51,358 bases of DNA from Acidiferrobacterales bacterium. Its GTDB lineage: Bacteria > Pseudomonadota > Gammaproteobacteria > Arenicellales > Poriferihabitantaceae. The position numbers were made by a program, and so were the translations under genes. Every line of letters begins with the position of its first letter. The stretch's first letter is position 1. Where the stretch lies: contig JAHQWE010000117.1 of assembly GCA_019633985.1 (NCBI GenBank), forward strand, positions 1 to 51,358, written 5' to 3'. Shown one piece after another: positions 51,273 to 51,358 of the stretch. The notes beneath the pieces are model-generated. The model was not told where the DNA came from. It worked only from the letters and a program-made list of their open reading frames with translations, and did no database searches.

Positions 51273-51358
51273 ATGCCCACTATTCAATTTAAACAGCTCA
51301 CTGTTGAATTCGGCGAACATTTTTCATTGCAGAGCATTGACTGGGAAATCAAGCACGG
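51273..51358 (+). CDS. ABC-type ATP-binding protein, N-terminal fragment (cut by window end)
   Basis: Only 28 complete codons are present after ATG 51273. The sequence (PTIQFKQLTVEFGEHFSLQS, then IDWEIKH) has the typical start of an ABC ATPase: a beta strand with a KQLTVEFG pattern and the I-D-W segment that precedes Walker A in ModF-like ATPases. Walker A is beyond the window. It starts 20 bp after ilvY on the same strand, so co-transcription is possible. Confidence 0.55.
   Translation, partial: MPTIQFKQLTVEFGEHFSLQSIDWEIKH

Noticed and set aside
1-51358. tRNA, rRNA, CRISPR, prophage or complete insertion sequence
   Set aside because: No cloverleaf with CCA-type ends, no repeat-spacer pattern and no transposase, integrase or phage genes were seen by eye; a tRNAscan or CRISPR search could still find something missed.

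Overview
The window looks like a chromosomal segment of a marine, heterotrophic gammaproteobacterium. The clues are the divergent ilvC (long, class II type)/ilvY pair, two GGA-rich Rsm/Csr-type small RNAs, a DmdA-like demethylase, SulP, PsiE and FMO genes, and several quinoprotein functions. The genus cannot be named from sequence alone. No rRNA, tRNA, CRISPR array, phage or intact insertion sequence was seen; the only mobile trace is a 160-bp MITE-like element.

Layout. (1) 1-10.7 kb: a quinoprotein locus. Six tightly overlapping plus-strand genes match mxaR-S-A-C-K-L, the maturation set of methanol dehydrogenase. They are flanked by small exported minus-strand genes (including a DUF302 protein) and by a convergent PQQ beta-propeller dehydrogenase that is not a canonical MxaF or XoxF. 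mxaF, mxaJ, mxaG and mxaI are absent from the window. (2) 10.7-17.7 kb: a ThDP enzyme and a small EamA protein upstream of the quinoprotein, an unidentified polytopic transporter, an adhesin-E-like protein, a cytochrome c/PQQ sugar dehydrogenase pair and an AhpD-like protein. (3) 18.1-22.4 kb: a coupled four-gene minus-strand operon: FMN alpha-hydroxy-acid dehydrogenase, ThDP decarboxylase-like enzyme, hydroxyisourate-hydrolase-like protein, DmdA-like THF-dependent demethylase. This is the best candidate for an undescribed catabolic pathway. (4) 22.6-31.4 kb: SulP transporter, FKBP isomerase, EamA exporter, an NTF2-FMO fusion, an acyl-CoA ligase, a PhyH dioxygenase and the MITE. (5) 31.4-41.1 kb: a gene-poor stretch, an outer-membrane barrel protein, a GDSL esterase, a TTC38-like TPR protein, an FAD-linked oxidase, PsiE, an agmatinase-family enzyme and PncB. 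(6) 41.1-46.6 kb: a large secreted metalloprotease, a ThuA-like secreted protein and a hemolysin-III protein. (7) 46.6-51.4 kb: two paralogous Rsm-type sRNAs bracketing two lipoprotein genes, then ilvC/ilvY with an operator palindrome and the start of an ABC ATPase gene.

How it fits together. The window carries two periplasmic PQQ oxidation modules (mxa-linked quinoprotein; sugar dehydrogenase with cytochrome c) and a C1/methyl-transfer module (DmdA-like). The secreted GDSL and ThuA-like proteins share an almost identical C-terminal decapeptide, which suggests a common sorting signal. The paired sRNAs have identical spacing between a palindromic upstream element and the first GGA hairpin, pointing to a Gac/Rsm-type circuit with redundant RNAs.
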